A stretch of 52,919 nt of DNA. Source: Aquiflexum sp041751335. Its GTDB lineage: Bacteria; Bacteroidota; Bacteroidia; Cytophagales; Cyclobacteriaceae. The notes below the pieces were generated by a model. That model was given only the letters and a program-made list of their open reading frames with translations, was not told the DNA's origin and did not search any database. The translations under genes and the position numbers were made by a program. The first letter of the stretch is position 1, and every line of letters starts with the position of its first letter. Below, in pieces: positions 50,901 through 52,919 of the stretch. The stretch covers positions 1 through 52,919 of the forward strand of contig NZ_JBGSXS010000387.1 of NCBI RefSeq assembly GCF_041751335.1, written 5' to 3'.

Positions 50901-52010
50901 TTATTTTAACCTTTTCCAATCGGATTTCATTTCCCAACTACCATCCACCTCTTCCAATTCGGCTGTCCATCTGTATGTCTTTGGCCAATGCTTAAATATC
51001 TTGACAACCGCATAAAGAAACCTGATAGTAAGTTTGGATTCATTGGGAATCCAGCCTTCAGAGGGTTCAAGTATTATACTAATTTTGTTTCCATATTTTT
51101 TGACATGGTATTCCCCACCAATCCTTCCGGTACTGCTATGTCCTTTTATTGAAAAGACTCCTGACACTTCTACCGAATTACGGAGCAGATTCAACTGGGG
51201 AAAAGCGGGCGCAAAAACCACATTTATTTCGTGGTTAGATGTCTTTTCTGTCATCTTTTTAATTTCCATTGCCGGACCGTTTTCAGATAATTCCAGTTCA
51301 GTGCTGCCATTTTTTACCTTTTGGTTTTCAATATTCTCCATGGTTTTTAAATTTCCATCTATGGCAGGATTAAATGTGACAATAAATGGATCTCCCGAAT
51401 ATCTGGTAAAATACATCCATGTACCATCCAATGGGATCGGGAATTTATCCGGTTTGTGGTGTTTCCCATCAATTTTTAATTGAAAATTGGAATGCCTTCT
51501 CCTTACAAAATAAAAATCATGTACATATACCAAAGGCATAGCCGAAGGATTCTCTGCTGCATCCCCCATTGGTGCCAATAGACCAAATGGATTCCTCTTT
51601 TTTGGATGCTGTTCTAAAATCCTGATTTCAACCTTCCTCCCAAGATTATCTTCAAAAATAATATCAGCATAAACCCCTGCATCCAATATTTCGCAAACAG
51701 CGCTTTCGAAATTCCTTTCACTCATTTGATTGAGACCTTTACCGGCAATATCATAGGTCTCCTCTCGGAGCTTTAACCCTGGTTCATGATAGACATCCAC
51801 TTTCAGGTCATTCCTCCAACCTATGACCAGAAGTCCCTTTCCATGAATTTGATCGTCAAAATATTGAGGCTCAAATCCCTTGTAAATGACATCAGGGTCA
51901 CTTTCAAAATTGACCAAAAGCAACCGTTCCATAGGGTCAACTTGAAAGGAAAATGGATTCAATAACCCTTTGTTTTTTTCATTGAGGTATATGGTCTGAG
52001 AATGTGCCAT
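50901..52010 (-). CDS. Uncharacterised protein with beta-rich C-terminus
   Basis: This 369-residue protein is not recognised. It has no signal peptide. The middle contains IPLDGTWMYFTRYSGDPFIV, YVHDFYFVRRRHSNFQLKID and AENPSAMPLVYVHDFYF, and the late EYHVKKYGNKISIILEPSEG; a lipocalin- or AttH-like beta barrel is possible. It converges on aceK with only four bases between stops. Composition is like the neighbours. The start is an ATG at 52010. Confidence 0.7.
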   Translation of the reverse strand: MAHSQTIYLNEKNKGLLNPFSFQVDPMERLLLVNFESDPDVIYKGFEPQYFDDQIHGKGLLVIGWRNDLKVDVYHEPGLKLREETYDIAGKGLNQMSERNFESAVCEILDAGVYADIIFEDNLGRKVEIRILEQHPKKRNPFGLLAPMGDAAENPSAMPLVYVHDFYFVRRRHSNFQLKIDGKHHKPDKFPIPLDGTWMYFTRYSGDPFIVTFNPAIDGNLKTMENIENQKVKNGSTELELSENGPAMEIKKMTEKTSNHEINVVFAPAFPQLNLLRNSVEVSGVFSIKGHSSTGRIGGEYHVKKYGNKISIILEPSEGWIPNESKLTIRFLYAVVKIFKHWPKTYRWTAELEEVDGSWEMKSDWKRLK

Positions 52011-52216
52011 TTTTCAGTAATTCAAAGTCTAAGTATTTGTTTAGAGTAAAGGGAAATGAATTTAAGAAATTCAGGACTCCCTTAAGTTTTTCTTGAATTG
52101 TAAATATATCCTGTACTGCTGCTTTTAGTCAAAACCAAAATCAATTGAATACATGATTCTTGTCAGGAGAATTTGGGGTTTTTCAAACTAACTTTCACCC
52201 ATTAAATCCTACTTCA

Positions 52217-52919
52217 ATGAAAGTCCTCTTTATTATTCTCATCTTGATTCATGCCCTCATACATATTTTGGCATTTTTAAAAGCTTTCGAATTGGCCGAA
52301 TTGAAAGAATTTACGCTTCCAGTATCTAAACCTATGGGTTTAATTTGGCTCCTAGTGCTTATCATAATATCCATCTCTGCCATCCTATTTCTTATCAATC
52401 ATTCCAATTGGTGGATTTGGGGAATTGTTGGGGCTGTTCTTTCCCAAATTCTGATTTTTCAATTTTGGTCAGAGGCTAAATTTGGCTCTATACCAAACCT
52501 TATCATCATTTTGGTATCAATAGTTGCCTACGCTCAATTCAATTTTAAGCAAATGGTCAACCAAGAGATCGGTTTTATTCAAGAAGAATCTTCAATACAA
52601 GACAAAAAAACCATCACCAAAGAAATGATTGTGGACTTACCTTTCCCTGTTAGAAATTGGTTAGATAAAAGTGGGATCGTGGGTAAACCTGCCATCAAGA
52701 TAGTCCAAATGGAACAGACATTTGAAATCAAACTAAAACCTGATCAAAATGAATGGTTCAAAGCTGATGCTGAACAATATATCAGTAGCTACCCTCCCGC
52801 CTTTGTCTGGAATGCGGATATGAAAATCATGCGATTTATCAGTACCCTGGGAAGGGATAAATTTATAGATGGGGAAGGTGAAATGCTTTTTAAAATACTT
52901 TCAATCTTTCCGGTTGCCA
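52217..52919 (+). CDS. DUF6544-like membrane protein (3' end beyond window)
   Basis: The frame is open from ATG 52217 to the window end (234 codons). It starts with a membrane helix (VLFIILILIHALIHILAFL), further helices near residues 46-62 and 68-86 and again near 98-112, then a soluble part LPFPVRNWLDKSGIVGKPAI and FVWNADMKIMRF, which recalls the DUF6544/DUF6920 family of Bacteroidota. Function unknown. The rest of the domain lies outside the window. Confidence 0.75.
   Translation, partial: MKVLFIILILIHALIHILAFLKAFELAELKEFTLPVSKPMGLIWLLVLIIISISAILFLINHSNWWIWGIVGAVLSQILIFQFWSEAKFGSIPNLIIILVSIVAYAQFNFKQMVNQEIGFIQEESSIQDKKTITKEMIVDLPFPVRNWLDKSGIVGKPAIKIVQMEQTFEIKLKPDQNEWFKADAEQYISSYPPAFVWNADMKIMRFISTLGRDKFIDGEGEMLFKILSIFPVA

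Noticed and set aside
51034..51483. 149-codon plus-strand hydrophobic frame within the unrecognised gene at 50901-52010
   Set aside because: The hydrophobic look comes from the complement of polar codons; the minus-strand frame is longer and starts and ends cleanly.

Overview
The window reads as chromosomal DNA of a Bacteroidota bacterium, most likely a Cytophagales/Cyclobacteriaceae relative. The signs are a TonB receptor with an N-terminal carboxypeptidase-regulatory-like domain, the TamB/TamL-lipoprotein pair, the parA-parB-DUF5683-dapB-lepB string, many lipoproteins, and several TAnnTTTG-type -7 promoter boxes. No rRNA, tRNA, CRISPR array or intact insertion sequence was seen.

Layout. 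1-2.7 kb: an exported FG-GAP repeat protein (cut by the window edge) diverging from murF; hand-counted samples here are richer in G+C than the housekeeping genes further right. 2.7-10.6 kb: an accessory island. It starts with a DUF6364/PIN toxin-antitoxin pair under a palindromic promoter, then a truncated HTH antitoxin, then a copper-defence set (an AraC regulator with a metal-binding-like N-terminus, CopA ATPase, a small HMA protein, a DUF3347 protein, and a multicopper oxidase with an extra C-terminal barrel-like domain). It ends with an AT-rich GNAT gene running into a headless LuxR remnant. 10.6-24.4 kb: a YceI/outer-membrane-protein/YceI operon, a DUF6909-like protein with a nucleoside-phosphorylase-like C-terminus, DinB, an M28 peptidase, and the tamB-tamL pair.

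24.7-36.2 kb: small membrane and GNAT genes, then a minus-strand set that looks devoted to organic phosphate (beta-propeller phytase lipoprotein, TonB receptor, purple-acid-phosphatase-like lipoprotein, membrane protein), with a TPR/LuxR-type regulator upstream. Next come a TPR protein, a CCA-adding-type nucleotidyltransferase and a small possibly YrdC-derived protein. At about 36.2 kb the dominant strand flips: pyrG, yidC, a UPF0173 hydrolase, parA, parB, DUF5683, dapB and lepB all run rightward, and a pair of DnaA-box-like sites lies just before the parAB group.

44.9-46.1 kb is a decayed stretch: a frameshifted KilA-N remnant, a ferredoxin-like gene, direct repeats, an inverted repeat and phased heptamers. 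46.1-52.9 kb: a DUF819 transporter, a Nudix hydrolase and a lipoprotein in one minus-strand run, an orphan terminator hairpin, aceK (isocitrate dehydrogenase kinase/phosphatase), an unrecognised conserved-looking protein, and the start of a DUF6544-like membrane protein cut by the right edge.

The most interesting items are the copper island with its one-component metal regulator and oxidase-barrel fusion, the compact phytate-use locus, the uncharacterised enzyme-like DUF6909 protein, the palindromic operator-promoter of the toxin-antitoxin pair, and the heptamer-phased intergenic repeats.
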